A program made the translations under genes and the position numbers. The notes under the pieces were generated by a model. The model saw only the letters and a list, made by a program, of their open reading frames with translations. It was not told the DNA's origin and did no database searches. A stretch of 13,356 nt of DNA from an uncultured Oscillospiraceae bacterium (lineage in GTDB: Bacteria > Bacillota > Clostridia > Oscillospirales > Ruminococcaceae), in the NCBI GenBank assembly GCA_947522735.1, contig CANNTZ010000070.1, positions 1 to 13,356 on the forward strand, in the 5' to 3' direction. Positions 13,315-13,356 of this stretch are shown piece by piece (position 1 is the stretch's first letter; each line of letters opens with the position of its first letter).

Positions 13315-13356
13315 ATGAAAAAGATTCTCGCACTGGTCGTCGCTCTCCTTATGGTG
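13315..13356 (+). CDS. Start of a secreted or lipoprotein gene (cut by window end)
   Basis: Only 14 codons are visible, reading MKKILALVVALLMV: a Lys-Lys n-region followed by a hydrophobic core, the start of a signal peptide. GGAGG (13301-13305) lies nine bases upstream of the ATG. Because it follows xpt with no terminator, a purine-nucleoside-binding lipoprotein (BMP family) of an ABC transporter is a reasonable guess from context, but nothing in the visible residues proves it. It is not pbuX-like, since a permease would not normally start this way. Confidence 0.6.
   Translation, partial: MKKILALVVALLMV

Overview
The window looks like chromosomal DNA from a high-GC, spore-forming clostridial Firmicute (Oscillospiraceae or Christensenellales-like; this placement is an inference). 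The evidence is a YpeB spore germination protein, strong AGGAGG-type ribosome binding sites, near-consensus sigma-A promoters with 17-base spacers, a cre-like operator, a purine-type riboswitch in front of xpt, and AT-rich gaps between genes of about 55-60% GC. There are no tRNAs, rRNAs, CRISPR arrays, transposase genes or phage genes. It reads as a housekeeping/accessory mix of mostly single-gene transcription units.

Layout, left to right. The 3' part of a cyclase/kynurenine-formamidase-like gene ends at 527 and is followed by a strong hairpin. A PAP2-family membrane phosphatase lies on the minus strand (727-1449). A 440-base divergent gap holds a compact fold and a perfect consensus promoter that drives an M29 aminopeptidase, followed by a MATE efflux transporter. 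A 15-bp perfect hairpin separates the MATE gene from a convergent ThuA-domain gene (4614-5333, minus). That gene has a 14-base perfect palindrome matching the cre consensus in its leader. A 618-base gap leads to a Na+/phosphate cotransporter with a PhoU tail. Next come a large GH42-like/unknown glycoside-hydrolase-like protein (start re-assigned to 7985), an Mrp/NBP35 Fe-S carrier ATPase and YpeB.

The right end is a purine-salvage unit. A consensus promoter is followed by a guanine-class purine riboswitch, an intrinsic terminator and xpt (GTG start). A gene starting with a signal peptide follows and is cut by the window edge; it may be the binding lipoprotein of a nucleoside transporter (inference only).

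The most interesting item is the riboswitch. Its core pocket bases and terminator are clear, but the normally 7-base loop L2 is expanded to about 25 bases with its own inner hairpin. Other items worth a look are the cre-like site, the GH-like enzyme, a GCAA-capped fold at 1511-1553, AT-rich dyads before nptA and mrp, and ypeB without an adjacent sleB. I see no clearly new multi-gene system here.
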